64,000 nt of DNA. Origin: Tepidiformaceae bacterium. GTDB taxonomy: Bacteria > Chloroflexota > Dehalococcoidia > Tepidiformales > Tepidiformaceae. Shown one piece after another: positions 49,505 to 58,247 of the stretch (its first letter is position 1; each line of letters opens with the position of its first letter). Under the pieces are notes generated by a model. That model searched no databases. It saw only the letters and a list, made by a program, of their open reading frames with translations, and was not told where the DNA came from. The translations under genes and the position numbers were made by a program. Where the stretch lies: NCBI GenBank assembly GCA_958295975.1, contig OY282446.1, positions 1,713,289 to 1,777,288 on the forward strand, written 5' to 3'.

Positions 49505-50218
49505 TCAGCACCCTGCGAACAGCCCGGGCTGCGCCCCGCGCTCGTCCGTCAGCTCCGCGATCAGCTCCGGCCCGTCGTTGCGCACGCTGTTCACCAGCCG
49601 CGCGACGGGCCGCATGGCCAGCGCGTCCTCCGGCGCGGGCGCGAGCAGCGCCGTCAGCGCCGCCGCCTCGCGCTCGCCCGCGAAGAGCCAGTCGTCGATG
49701 CGCTCCTCCGGCAGGATCGCGGGCATGCGGTCGTGCACGCGCGCGGCCAGCGCGTTGGGCGCGCAGGTGAGGATGGCGAAGGTGGCCTCCCAGGCGTCCG
49801 GCGCGGGCCGCCACCACCCGTAGATGCCGGCGAAGGCCAGCAGCCCGCCGTCGGGGCGGTGGAACCAGAACGGCTCGCGCGCCTCCTTCGCGCCCGCCCA
49901 CTCGTAGTAGCCGTCGGCGGGCACGACGCAGCGGCGCTTGCGGAAGGCCTCGCGGAAGAGGGCACGCTCGGCGACGCCCTCCGCGCGCGCGTTGATGCCG
50001 CGCGCCGCCCGCGCGCGGTCCTTCGCGCCGGGCGGCAGCAGCCCCCAGCGCGCGGGCAGCAGCTCGCGGTCCTCGCGCTTCATGCGCACGATGAAGTGCT
50101 CGTCCGTGGGCGCGATGTTGAAGCGCGGCTGGTGCGGGGGCCGCTCCCCCTCGGCCACGCCGAACGCCTCCGCCACGGCCTCGGCGTCGTCGACCGTCAG
50201 CGTGAAGCGCCCGCACAC
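49505..50218 (-). CDS. HMCES/YedK (SRAP) DNA-protein crosslink repair protein
   Basis: A 237-residue SRAP-domain protein. After removal of the initiator, Cys2 of VCGRFTL forms the thiazolidine crosslink to abasic sites in single-stranded DNA. Other conserved parts are RFNIAPTDE, ARWGLLPPGAKD, GINARAEG, RRCVVPADGYYEW and CAPNALAARVHDRMP, including the active-site Asn, Glu and His. The GTG at 50218 is fixed by Cys2 and by TATCCT 7 bases upstream. Confidence 0.95.
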   Translation of the reverse strand: MCGRFTLTVDDAEAVAEAFGVAEGERPPHQPRFNIAPTDEHFIVRMKREDRELLPARWGLLPPGAKDRARAARGINARAEGVAERALFREAFRKRRCVVPADGYYEWAGAKEAREPFWFHRPDGGLLAFAGIYGWWRPAPDAWEATFAILTCAPNALAARVHDRMPAILPEERIDDWLFAGEREAAALTALLAPAPEDALAMRPVARLVNSVRNDGPELIAELTDERGAQPGLFAGC

Positions 50219-50225
50219 GCGCCTC

Positions 50226-50231
50226 AGGATA
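50226..50231 (-). promoter_or_regulatory. -10-like hexamer for a leaderless transcript
   Basis: TATCCT on the minus strand ends 7 bases before the GTG at 50218, a start independently fixed by the catalytic Cys2. Confidence 0.5.
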
Positions 50232-50269
50232 GGGGATGGGAGAGCGGTGGGGGTGGCCCATATAAGACA

Positions 50270-50292
50270 GAGACCGCCTCGTGGGCGGTCTC
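50270..50292 (-). terminator. Rho-independent-like terminator of the HNH nuclease gene
   Basis: Bases 50270-50278 and 50284-50292 form a perfect 9-bp stem with a 5-base loop. On the minus strand the stem is followed by a T-rich TGTCTTATAT. It lies about 100 bases after the stop of the nuclease gene (50393). Confidence 0.65.
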
Positions 50293-50392
50293 GACCCTGC
50301 CGCCGAGGCGACAGGGGAGGTACAACAAGGGTGCCGGATGTCGTGCGCGGTGTCAAGGCGCACGGCGCTTCGCGTCCTCGCCATCCGCGGGG

Positions 50393-51283
50393 CTACGATT
50401 CGCAGTACAGGCCGTCGCCATCCGAGTCCCTCGTCCTGATCCCCATCCTGCTCACCTCCTCGGCCGTCAGGTTCGCGTATCCGGCGGCCCGGGCCTCGTC
50501 GCAGGTCGAGAAGCGTGGCGTGGCCACCGGTGTGGGCGTAGGCGTGGGCGTGCTTGTGGGGCTGGCCGTGGGCGTGGAACACCGCGCCTCCGTCATCGCC
50601 AGCGCCCGATCGTCGCGGGCGGGCAACGCCAGATCGTACCGCGCGACCAGCGCCCGCCAGGCGGCGGCGTATTCGCAGCGCCACTGTGCGGGCATGTAAT
50701 CCGCCGGGCCCTTGTCGCTCTTGCGGCTGTTTTCGCTCGCCGTGACCGCGATGAGGTTCTCGCGGTCGTTCACGAAGTCCCGCACCATCTCGTCGGGCCA
50801 TGCCGCGCCGCCGTTCTCGCAGGCGTACTTGCGCGCGACGATGTGGTCGATCTGGAGCCCGTCCTTCGTGGACAGTCGCGTCCCGGTGTACGCGCCGAGA
50901 TACGAGCCATCGGACTGGCGTGCGTCTTCCTGCTCCGCCGCGCGAACGCTGCTGCGGAACGAGCTCCAGGGCGCGCGTGAGGTATCGCATGGGTTGGGAG
51001 TTGGCGTGGGCGCGTCGGGCAGCGGCACGGCGAGCGCGATGTCGCCGTAGCGGAAGCGCCCGCTGGAGCTCACGCCGTCCGTGAGCGGAATGGGGATCGT
51101 GCCCAGCGTGCGCCAGCTGCCGCCCTCGGGGCGCGCGCTGATGTAGTTCCGCTCCGGATCGTTCACGTCCTCCCAGACGCGAACCTCGACGGTGGCGGAG
51201 CGCCCGTCCCGCTGGGCGATGACGCCCGCCGCCACGCTTACGGCCAGCGCCGTCGCCAGCGCCCCGATGACCCAGTTCTTCAC
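50393..51283 (-). CDS. Exported HNH (DUF1524-like) nuclease with surface module and excalibur-like end
   Basis: A 296-residue exported protein. After a signal sequence (about residues 1-25) come one VEVRVW/RYGD module, a Pro/Thr linker, and a nuclease domain with LQIDHIVARKYACENGGAAW, NDRENLIAV and NSRKSDKGPADYMP, the DHI...N...N order of HNH/DUF1524 (GmrSD-C-like) nucleases. A second Thr/Pro linker leads to an excalibur-like Ca-binding tail (STCDEARAAGYANL, then DSDGDGLYCES). It probably degrades extracellular DNA. Divergent from the branched-chain dehydrogenase operon. Confidence 0.88.
   Translation of the reverse strand: MKNWVIGALATALAVSVAAGVIAQRDGRSATVEVRVWEDVNDPERNYISARPEGGSWRTLGTIPIPLTDGVSSSGRFRYGDIALAVPLPDAPTPTPNPCDTSRAPWSSFRSSVRAAEQEDARQSDGSYLGAYTGTRLSTKDGLQIDHIVARKYACENGGAAWPDEMVRDFVNDRENLIAVTASENSRKSDKGPADYMPAQWRCEYAAAWRALVARYDLALPARDDRALAMTEARCSTPTASPTSTPTPTPTPVATPRFSTCDEARAAGYANLTAEEVSRMGIRTRDSDGDGLYCES
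51023..51190 (-). repeat. VEVRVW/RYGD module, copy 3 (in nuclease)
   Basis: Fifty-six residues from VEVRVWEDV through ISARPEGGSWRTLGTIP to FRYGDIALAVP, closely similar to the two protease copies. Confidence 0.85.
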
Positions 51284-51325
51284 GCCGGTCTCCCGCCGGC
51301 GCCGCCCCCCAAAAATTCAAATCGC

Positions 51326-51366
51326 GACGCCGCGCGCGAAGGCGCATAGCCTTCGCGCGCGGCGTC
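51326..51366. repeat. Perfect 18-bp inverted repeat in a divergent promoter region
   Basis: Bases 51326-51343 and 51349-51366 are exact reverse complements around the loop GCATA, flanked by A/T tracts. It lies between the divergent nuclease and branched-chain dehydrogenase genes, so it is not an ordinary terminator. It may be an operator, a leader hairpin or a REP-like element. Confidence 0.7.
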
Positions 51367-51411
51367 AATTTCCGGCTTCCGTGCCCGCCGGAGCGCCGCC
51401 CCCGTTCCTGT

Positions 51412-51417
51412 TAGCAT
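51412..51417 (+). promoter_or_regulatory. Extended -10-like hexamer, leaderless transcript
   Basis: TGT followed by TAGCAT ends 6 bases before the ATG at 51424. Confidence 0.45.
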
Positions 51418-51423
51418 GGCCGC

Positions 51424-52455
51424 ATGTCCGCCAGCGAAGCCGCCGCCGCCCGCTCCGGCGAGATGCTCGACGACTACCTGCTCAGCGAGCGCCAGCTGGA
51501 GGCCATGTACCGCGCCATGCTCCTCTCGCGCCGCCTCGAGGAGCGCATGATGACGCTCAACCGGCAGGGGCGCGCCGATTTCGTCATCGCGGGCGCGGGG
51601 CAGGAGGCGGCGCAGGTGGGTGCGGGCATGGCTCTGCGGCCCGGCGTCGATTACGCCGCCCCCTACTACCGCGACCTCGGCGTCATGCTCGTGCTCGGCA
51701 TGACCCCGCGCGAGGCCATGCTCAACGCGCTGGGCAAGCGCGACGACCCCAATTCCTTCGGCCGCCAGATGCCCTCCCACTGGGGCAGCGCCGCGCGTCG
51801 CGTGATCACGCAGTCCAGCGTCGTGGCCACGCAGCTGGTGCACGCCGTGGGCGTGGCCCTGGCGGCGAAGATGCGGAACGACCCCATCGTCGCCTTCGCC
51901 AGCTGCGGCGAGGGTGCCACCAGCCGCGGCGACTTCCACGAGGCGCTCAATTTCGCCGCCATCCACCGGCTGCCCGTCATCTTCTACGTCGAGAACAACG
52001 GCTACGCCATCTCCATGCGCACGGAGAAGGAGATGCCCGTGCCCCACGTGGTGGACCGCGCCGCCGCCTACGGCATCCAGAGCGCCGTGGTGGACGGGCT
52101 CGACGCCGTGGCCGTCTACCAGACCGTGCGCCCCGCCGTCGATCAGGCGCGCCGCGGGGCCGGGCCGTTCCTCATCGAGGCCAAGTGCTTCCGCCTCTGG
52201 GCCCACTCCAGCGACGACGACCAGACCCGCTACCGCCCCCGCGAGGAGCTGGAGGACTGGGCGCGCAAGGACCCCATCGCCCTCTTCCGCGCCCGCATCG
52301 AGGAGGACTGCCTCTTCCCCCCCGAGGACCTCGACGCCATCGAGGCGGGCGTCGAGGTGGAGGTGCGCGCCGCCGCCAGGTGGGCCCTCGACCAGCCCGA
52401 TCCCGCGCCCGCCGACGCCCTCGGCTTCGTCTACCGCGGGGATTCCGGTGGCTGA
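51424..52455 (+). CDS. Branched-chain 2-oxoacid dehydrogenase E1 alpha
   Basis: A 343-residue ThDP-dependent subunit. QSSVVATQLVHAVGVALAAK and FASCGEGATSRGDFHEALNF with ENNGYAIS are typical of the branched-chain (BCKDH) group, unlike the GRGGSMHL type of the first operon. The complex oxidatively decarboxylates the 2-oxoacids of Val, Leu and Ile to acyl-CoA. ATG at 51424. It overlaps the beta gene by 8 bases. Confidence 0.92.
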   Translation: MSASEAAAARSGEMLDDYLLSERQLEAMYRAMLLSRRLEERMMTLNRQGRADFVIAGAGQEAAQVGAGMALRPGVDYAAPYYRDLGVMLVLGMTPREAMLNALGKRDDPNSFGRQMPSHWGSAARRVITQSSVVATQLVHAVGVALAAKMRNDPIVAFASCGEGATSRGDFHEALNFAAIHRLPVIFYVENNGYAISMRTEKEMPVPHVVDRAAAYGIQSAVVDGLDAVAVYQTVRPAVDQARRGAGPFLIEAKCFRLWAHSSDDDQTRYRPREELEDWARKDPIALFRARIEEDCLFPPEDLDAIEAGVEVEVRAAARWALDQPDPAPADALGFVYRGDSGG

Positions 52456-53425
52456 GGTCAGCGTCATCGAGGCCGTGCGCGGCACGCTCGACGAGGCCCT
52501 CGCCGCCGACGAGCGCGTCTTCCTCATGGGCGAGGACCTGGAGGCGGGCGGAGTCTTCCGCGCCACCGACGGCCTCGCCGCCAAATACCCCGGGCGCGTC
52601 ATCGATACGCCCCTGGCCGAGTCCTCCATCATCGGCGTCGCCATCGGCGCGGCCCACTACGGCCAGCGCCCCGTGGCCGAAATCCAGTTCGCCGACTTCA
52701 TCCACGCGGGCTTCGACCAGCTCTGCAGCGAGGCCTCGCGCTGGTCCTACCGCACGCGCGGCGAACAGCACCTGCCCATGGTCGTGCGCACGCCCTGGGG
52801 CGGCGGCGTGCACGGCGGCCAGCACCATTCGCAGAGCATCGAGGCCTGGTACGCGCACATGCCCGGCCTGAAGGTGGTGGCGCCCTCCTTCCCCGCCGAC
52901 TACCGCTCGCTGCTGAAGGCCGCCATCGCCGACCCCGACCCCGTGCTCTTCCTCGAGCACAAGCGCACCTACCGCCTCATCCGCCAGGAGATGGACGGCG
53001 CGCCCGCGGAGGAGCGCATCGGGCGGGCGCGCGTGACGCGGCGCGGCGACGACCTCACCATCGTCGCCTACGGGTTCATGCTGCACGAGGCGCTGGCCGC
53101 CGCCGACGAGCTGGCGGGCGAGGGCGTCGAGTGCACGGTCGTCGACCTGCTCACGCTCAACCCCCTCGACCGCGAGACCCTGCTGGAGGCCGTGCGCGCC
53201 ACGGGCAAGGCGCTCATCGTGCACGAGGACACGCTCACGGGCGGGCTCGGCGGCGAGATCGCGGCCATCATCGCCGAACACGCCTTCGAGGACCTGGACG
53301 CGCCCGTGCGGCGCCTCGCCGGGCCGGACATCCCGCCCATGCCCTTCCACCACGAGCTGGAGTCGTTCTTCATGATCGACCGCGCCAAAATCGCCGCCGC
53401 CGCCCGCGATCTGGCGGCCTGGTAG
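52448..53425 (+). CDS. Branched-chain 2-oxoacid dehydrogenase E1 beta
   Basis: A 325-residue beta subunit. SVIEAVRGTLDEALAADERV, FLMGEDLEAGGVFRAT, GGGVHGGQHHSQSIEAWYAH and FLEHKRTYRLIRQEM match the branched-chain type. GTG start at 52448 lies inside the end of the alpha gene. It forms the E1 tetramer with the alpha subunit. Confidence 0.94.
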   Translation: MAEVSVIEAVRGTLDEALAADERVFLMGEDLEAGGVFRATDGLAAKYPGRVIDTPLAESSIIGVAIGAAHYGQRPVAEIQFADFIHAGFDQLCSEASRWSYRTRGEQHLPMVVRTPWGGGVHGGQHHSQSIEAWYAHMPGLKVVAPSFPADYRSLLKAAIADPDPVLFLEHKRTYRLIRQEMDGAPAEERIGRARVTRRGDDLTIVAYGFMLHEALAAADELAGEGVECTVVDLLTLNPLDRETLLEAVRATGKALIVHEDTLTGGLGGEIAAIIAEHAFEDLDAPVRRLAGPDIPPMPFHHELESFFMIDRAKIAAAARDLAAW

Positions 53426-53434
53426 GAGGCGCGC

Positions 53435-54661
53435 GTGACCACGGTGACCATGCCCCGGCTTGGCGAGAGCGTGACCGAGGGCACCGTCGTGCGCTGGCTG
53501 AAGCAGCCCGGCGAGGCCGTCGCCCTCGACGAGGCGCTCTGCGAAATCGAAACGGAGAAGGTGACCGCCGAGCTGCCCTCGCCCTACGAGGGCGCGCTCG
53601 GGGAAATCCTCGCGCCCGAGGGCGAGGTCGTCGCCGTGGACGCGCCCCTCTGCACCATTCTCGAAACGGAAACGTCCGCCCCGCCCCCGTCCGTCGCGGA
53701 GCTCGCGCCCGTGCCGGACGTCCCCGAAGCCGCCCCCGCCGACCGCAGCCGCGCGGGCGTCCATTCGCCCGTGGTCCAGCGTCTGGCCGCGAAGCACGGC
53801 GTGGACCTGGCCGCCATCGCGGGCAGCGGGCGCGGCGGGCGCGTCACGCGCAAGGACGTGCAGACGGCCATCGATGCGCGGGCGCGCGCGGCGGCGGAGT
53901 CCGCGGGCGAGCGCCCCGCCGAGCCCGTGCTCCTGCGCGAGGTCGTCATCCCCGCCGCCGAGGCGCCCGTGATCGAGACGGCGGAGGCGTTCGACGTGGT
54001 GCCCCTTTCGCCCACGCGCCGCACCATCGCCGAGCACATGGCGCGCGCCACGCGCGAGGCCCCGCAGGCGTGGATGCTGGTCGAGGCCGACGTGAGCGGG
54101 CTGGTCGCCCTGCGCGCCCGCGAACGCCAGCGCTTCGCCGGCGTGGACCTCACCTACCTGCCCTACTTCGCCTCCGCCGTGGCCGCCACGCTCACCGATT
54201 TTCCCGCCCTCAACGCGCGCTGGCACGGCGACGAACTGCGCCAGTACCGCCGCGTCAACCTCGGCGTCGCCATCGCCACCGAGCGCGGGCTGGTCGTGCC
54301 CGTCGTGCCCAACGCGCGCGACCTGAGCGTGGCCGGGCTGGCCCGCCGCATCGACGACCTCGTGGCGCGCGCGCACGCGGGCGCGCTCCGCATTGAGGAC
54401 ATGGAAGGCGGCACCTTCACCGTGAACAACACGGGGGCCTTCGGCGCCATCGCCTCCAACCCCATCGTGAACCACCCGCAGATCGGCATCGTCACCATGG
54501 AGCGCGTCGTGCGCCGCCCCGTGGTCGTGGAGGGCGACGCCATCGCCATCCGCTCGGTGATGAACGTGGCCCTCAGCTTCGACCACCGCGCCCTCGACGG
54601 GGCGGAGGCGGGCGCCTTCCTCGGCGCGCTGCGCGAGCGGCTGGAGGCGCTCGGCGCCTGA
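53435..54661 (+). CDS. Branched-chain dihydrolipoamide acyltransferase E2
   Basis: A 408-residue E2. Lipoyl domain at residues 1-78 with the lipoylated Lys in EIETEKVTAELPSPYEG; subunit-binding domain near residues 110-148 (HSPVVQRLAAKHGVDLAAI); catalytic domain with FGAIASNPIVNHPQIGI and the active-site SFDHRALDGAEAG. Its start lies 9 bases after the beta stop (GTG). No E3 gene follows. Confidence 0.95.
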   Translation: MTTVTMPRLGESVTEGTVVRWLKQPGEAVALDEALCEIETEKVTAELPSPYEGALGEILAPEGEVVAVDAPLCTILETETSAPPPSVAELAPVPDVPEAAPADRSRAGVHSPVVQRLAAKHGVDLAAIAGSGRGGRVTRKDVQTAIDARARAAAESAGERPAEPVLLREVVIPAAEAPVIETAEAFDVVPLSPTRRTIAEHMARATREAPQAWMLVEADVSGLVALRARERQRFAGVDLTYLPYFASAVAATLTDFPALNARWHGDELRQYRRVNLGVAIATERGLVVPVVPNARDLSVAGLARRIDDLVARAHAGALRIEDMEGGTFTVNNTGAFGAIASNPIVNHPQIGIVTMERVVRRPVVVEGDAIAIRSVMNVALSFDHRALDGAEAGAFLGALRERLEALGA

Positions 54662-54675
54662 CGCGCCCGCTCGGC

Positions 54676-55545
54676 TCAATCCAGCCAGCGGTGCGGGCGC
54701 GAGCGCAGGTGCCCCAGCCCCAGCGCCTCGCAGAGCGCCAGCCAGGGTTCGCGTGGCACGCCCCGCCACTCCAGGTCGGCGAAGCGCTCCGTGACGGGGG
54801 CGTCGCGGCGCAGCGTGGCGAGCGTGCGGTACAGCTCCGCCTGCGCGCGCCCCTCGCGCAGCGCCCGCGCCAGCCGCGCCGCCCCGCGCACGCGCGCGTC
54901 CCATACGCCGTGGCTGTCGGGGATGGCCTCGAGGTGGCCGTAGCGCGCGAGCACCGCCGCCGTCGATTTCGGGCCCCAGCCGGGCAGCCCCGGGTAGCCG
55001 TCGGCGGAGTCCCCCACCAGCGCCAGGTAGTCGGGGATGGATTCCGGCGGCACGCCGAACTTGTCGCGCACGCCGTCCGCGTCCAGCGTCACGTCCCTGC
55101 GCCGGTCGAGCAGCACCACGCGCTCCCCGACGACGCACTGGGCCAGGTCCTTGTCGGGCGAGGCGATGATCACGCGCCCGGCCTCTTCCGCGAAGCGCGC
55201 CGCGCCCGCCGCGATGCCGTCGTCGGCCTCGAACTCCTTCATGCGCCAGACGGTCACGCCCAGCGCCTCCAGCGCCTCCTCGGCCAGCGGGAACTGCGCG
55301 AGCAGCTCGGCGGGCACGCCCGCGTCCGTCTTGTAGCCCGCGTACAGCTCGTTGCGGAAGGAGTGGATGACGGTGTCGCTGGCGGCGGCCACGGCGAGGG
55401 GCGCGTGTTCCCGCAGCAGCGCCAGCGCGCTCGCCGCGAGGCCCGCCACGGCGCCCACCTCCAGCCCCTCCGGCGAGCGGCGCGGGGGCGCGCCGAAGTA
55501 CGCGCGGAACAGCTCGTAGGTGGCGTCGAGCAGGACCAGCCGCAT
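54676..55545 (-). CDS. 5'-3' exonuclease (FEN/Pol I N-domain-like)
   Basis: A 289-residue stand-alone flap-type nuclease with a PIN-like domain and helix-3-turn-helix. Metal-binding acidic residues are in LLDATYELFRAYF, KEFEADDGIAAGA and IASPDKDLAQ; the H3TH is DYLALVGDSADGYPGLPGWG with KSTAAVL. It may process Okazaki or repair intermediates. Chloroflexota often also encode Pol I; that gene is not here. The unusual ATYELFRAYF opening lacks the standard DG of bacterial exonucleases. Confidence 0.9.
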   Translation of the reverse strand: MRLVLLDATYELFRAYFGAPPRRSPEGLEVGAVAGLAASALALLREHAPLAVAAASDTVIHSFRNELYAGYKTDAGVPAELLAQFPLAEEALEALGVTVWRMKEFEADDGIAAGAARFAEEAGRVIIASPDKDLAQCVVGERVVLLDRRRDVTLDADGVRDKFGVPPESIPDYLALVGDSADGYPGLPGWGPKSTAAVLARYGHLEAIPDSHGVWDARVRGAARLARALREGRAQAELYRTLATLRRDAPVTERFADLEWRGVPREPWLALCEALGLGHLRSRPHRWLD

Positions 55546-55557
55546 GGCCGCGGCGCG

Positions 55558-56064
55558 CTACCGCTGGTAGACGATGTCGTCCGTCGAGTGGAGGCCCTGC
55601 GTGAAGGCGGGCGCGCCCGCCCAGGTCTCCCCCACCGCGTCGATGCGCGTGTAGTCGTGCACGACCGTGCGGCGCAGGATGCGCCACTCGCCGTCGCGCC
55701 GCTCGAAGCGGTCCACGTAGCGCCCGCCCCAGAGGAAATCGCGGTCGGGGCCGCCGTCCTCGCCGGGGACGCGGTGCAGCGCGAGGCAGTAGGACTCGCA
55801 CCACGCGAACTCGCCCTCCACGTCGATGACCGCGTTGCCCACGCGGTGCTGCGTGAAGCGGTAGGCGCCGAGGCCGCGGGCCGCGTTCGCGGCGAAGGCC
55901 GCGGGCGTCGTGTCGTCGCCGTAGCGCAGCACCGCGTCGGGATGGAAGCAGCGCTCCACGAGCGCGAGGTCGAGGCGGTCGATGCCGCGCGCGTAGAGCA
56001 GGAGCACGCGCGCGATCTCGCGCTCCGCCATGAGCGTGTCGATGGTCGTGGGACTCGCGGACAT
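55558..56064 (-). CDS. NTF2-like SnoaL-type protein
   Basis: A 168-residue cone-shaped alpha+beta protein of the SnoaL_4 group. EREIARVLLLYARGIDRLDL, FHPDAVLRYGDDT, FLWGGRYVDRFERRDGEWRI and LRRTVVHDY are typical. These act as dehydratases, isomerases or ring-hydroxylating subunits. GGGAGGCCC precedes the ATG and TAGAAT lies upstream. The exonuclease gene follows after 12 bases. Confidence 0.85.
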   Translation of the reverse strand: MSASPTTIDTLMAEREIARVLLLYARGIDRLDLALVERCFHPDAVLRYGDDTTPAAFAANAARGLGAYRFTQHRVGNAVIDVEGEFAWCESYCLALHRVPGEDGGPDRDFLWGGRYVDRFERRDGEWRILRRTVVHDYTRIDAVGETWAGAPAFTQGLHSTDDIVYQR

Positions 56065-56095
56065 GGGGCCTCCCGGCGTTGGGGTGGGCGCGATT

Positions 56096-57403
56096 CTAGC
56101 GCTCGCCCGCCAGCGATGGCATGGCGCGCGCCGCCGCCGCGCGCTCGCCCGGACGCTTCGGCGGCCCCGCGATGGCGAAGAAGACGGTCCCCAGCAGGGC
56201 CACGCCCGCCAGCAGCGTGAAGCCGATGCGGTAGTCCCCGAAGGCGTCGGCGAACACGCCCGCGATGATGGGGCCGGAGGTCATGCCCGACATCACGATG
56301 AGCGAGGAGAAGCCCATGATCTTGCCGAAGTCGCGCCGCCCGAAGTAGTCCGCCCGCAGCGCCTGCTGCATCGGCCCGCGCGTGCCCCAGGCCAGCCCGT
56401 TGAGCACGGCGAAGGCGAGGATCATCCAGAAGGCCGCCGCGTAGGTCACCAGCAGCAGGGCGACGACATGCCCGATCATGCAGATCACCAGCAGCACGCG
56501 CTTGTTCAGGCGGTCGCCGAGGAACCCCCCTCCCACCTGCCCCACGAACTGGAAGACGGCCATGATCAGGATCACGAAGGCCGCCGTCGCCGTGGAGTGC
56601 CCCAACTCCTCGATGTGCAGGACGAGGTGCACGAGCAGCGCGCCGATGATGAACACCGCCGCCGCGTGGCCGATGGAGATGTACCAGAAGCTGGGCGAGC
56701 GCAGCGCCTCGCGCGTCGTGAAGTCGGCGTCGGCCGCGATCACCACGGGCCCGCCGCCGGCGCTCCTCCGCGGCGTCTCCGGCGGGACGCCGTCCACCGT
56801 CTCGCCGCGGTCTTCGGGGCGGTGGTGGATGAAGGTGGCGACGATCTGGCCGGCGACGAAGATGATGACGCCCGCGGCGATGGCCGTGCCCCGCCAGCCG
56901 ATCTCCTGCATGGAGAGGTAGACGAGCGGCGCGAGCAGCGCGCCGATGGAGAAGCCCGACGACATCAGCCCCAGCGCCAGCGAGCGCTTCCGCTCGAACC
57001 AGTTGACGATGGCCACCACCAGCGTCACGAAGCCCGCCAGGCTGGAGCCCACCGCGATCAGGAAGAAGGTGAGGAAGAAGGTGGGCACGGAGTTGATCTG
57101 GCTGAAGAGGACGAAGCCGAGGGCGGTGGTGGAAATGCCGATGCGGATCATGATGCGCGGCCCGAAGCGGTCGACGGCCCAGCCCTGGAAGGGGCCGAGG
57201 ATGCCGCTCTCGATGCGTGTCATGGCGAAGGCCAGCCCGAAGATCGTCCCGCTCCAGCCGAACTCGTCCTTCAGCTCCGACACGTAGAGGCCGAAGGCGT
57301 GGAACATGAGCCCGCCGATGAGCATCTGGATGGCGCAGCCGCCAGCCACCATCCACCAGCCGTAGAACACCTTGCGGGGGAACCGCGGGAACCGCGAATG
57401 CAT
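56096..57403 (-). CDS. MFS transporter (monocarboxylate/OFA-like)
   Basis: A 435-residue 12-helix permease. The N-terminus KVFYGWWMVAGGCAIQMLIG, FGLYVSELKDEFGWS and WAVDRFGPRIMIRIG fit the oxalate/formate and monocarboxylate transporter group. It likely imports or exchanges an organic acid. ATG at 57403 follows TATCGT by 8 bases. A cytosolic loop of about 45 residues separates the two halves. Confidence 0.88.
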   Translation of the reverse strand: MHSRFPRFPRKVFYGWWMVAGGCAIQMLIGGLMFHAFGLYVSELKDEFGWSGTIFGLAFAMTRIESGILGPFQGWAVDRFGPRIMIRIGISTTALGFVLFSQINSVPTFFLTFFLIAVGSSLAGFVTLVVAIVNWFERKRSLALGLMSSGFSIGALLAPLVYLSMQEIGWRGTAIAAGVIIFVAGQIVATFIHHRPEDRGETVDGVPPETPRRSAGGGPVVIAADADFTTREALRSPSFWYISIGHAAAVFIIGALLVHLVLHIEELGHSTATAAFVILIMAVFQFVGQVGGGFLGDRLNKRVLLVICMIGHVVALLLVTYAAAFWMILAFAVLNGLAWGTRGPMQQALRADYFGRRDFGKIMGFSSLIVMSGMTSGPIIAGVFADAFGDYRIGFTLLAGVALLGTVFFAIAGPPKRPGERAAAARAMPSLAGER

Positions 57404-57411
57404 TCCCCCGC

Positions 57412-57417
57412 ACGATA
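57412..57417 (-). promoter_or_regulatory. -10-like hexamer for a leaderless transcript
   Basis: TATCGT on the minus strand ends 8 bases before the ATG at 57403. Confidence 0.4.
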
Positions 57418-57442
57418 ACCGCTGCCCGCCGCCGCCGCCGGG

Positions 57443-58051
57443 TCAGGGTCTGTCGTACCGGCGCCTGTCGCGCACCTGTTCGTAATCGTCCCGGGTCAGC
57501 CGGTGGTGCCAGATGTTGGCGTTCGGGACGGTCAGGGGTGGGTTGTTGTCGCCCGCCCCCCTCCAGACCGCAACTTCGGGGGTGATCCCGAGGTCGGGAT
57601 GCTCCACCAGAAATTCAAGTGCGGGGAGAAGGTCGGTGTCTGTCGAGAAGAGGATGCCGACGTCAAAGCGCTTCTCGACCGCTCCCGTCACGAAGTCAAT
57701 CGCCAGCTTGACGTCGACGCCCTTCTCCCGAGGCTGGGCTCCGCGCCCGTACCGTAGCGGGCGCTGGGAGACGAAGACGCCCTGTCGTCGCCACTCCGTG
57801 ATCTGACGCCTGCGAGCGGCATAGCCTTGCCGGTCGCGCGCCTGCGAGGGGATTCCCGTGTAGAGCCGCACCTCCGACAGCAGCCGACTGCCGGGAGATT
57901 GCGCGCGCTGGCAGAGAAGCTCACCGAGTTCGCGTGGGGAGATCTGGCCGTCGGCCCCGTGCCCGCGATCTCCGTGAAACGCGGCGTGGGCTCGCCGGTA
58001 CACGTTCTGGTAATCGATGAAGAGGGCCACGCGGGACAGCTTGTCGGACAC
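57443..58051 (-). CDS. NYN-domain (LabA/DUF88-like) predicted ribonuclease
   Basis: A 202-residue PIN-like protein. The acidic residues of the NYN active site are at ALFIDYQNVYR (about residue 10), KGVDVKLAIDF (about 105) and FSTDTDLLPALEF (about 130). It probably cleaves RNA. The GTG at 58051 is preferred because the domain begins right after it and TAAACT lies 8 bases upstream; a longer frame to the GTG at 58138 exists. AT-richer than average. Confidence 0.85.
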   Translation of the reverse strand: MSDKLSRVALFIDYQNVYRRAHAAFHGDRGHGADGQISPRELGELLCQRAQSPGSRLLSEVRLYTGIPSQARDRQGYAARRRQITEWRRQGVFVSQRPLRYGRGAQPREKGVDVKLAIDFVTGAVEKRFDVGILFSTDTDLLPALEFLVEHPDLGITPEVAVWRGAGDNNPPLTVPNANIWHHRLTRDDYEQVRDRRRYDRP

Positions 58052-58059
58052 GGATGGGA

Positions 58060-58065
58060 AGTTTA
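58060..58065 (-). promoter_or_regulatory. -10-like hexamer for a leaderless transcript
   Basis: TAAACT on the minus strand ends 8 bases before the GTG at 58051. Confidence 0.45.
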
Positions 58066-58247
58066 CTTGACACGCGACGTCCTTGTCCCGATACTCCTCC
58101 TCACTCCTGCCCGCCGTCCGGAGATCGCCTTCTCGCACCTGATGTCCAGTAGGGCATAAAGGGGAGGGCCGAGCCGCACTGGCGGGTTTGTTTTTGGCGT
58201 TTCCGGCTTGACGGATGATCGTCGCGGATGCAAAATGAGTGTACTTG

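Noticed and set aside
51326-51366. The 18-bp inverted repeat as a transcription terminator
   Set aside because: Both adjacent genes start on either side and run away from it, and no continuous T-run follows directly on either strand.
52172-55804. Very long open frame (over 1200 codons) on the minus strand, antisense to the branched-chain dehydrogenase genes
   Set aside because: It is Arg/Ala/Gly-rich, has no recognisable domain, and lies opposite three clearly conserved genes. Long antisense frames are expected at this GC content.
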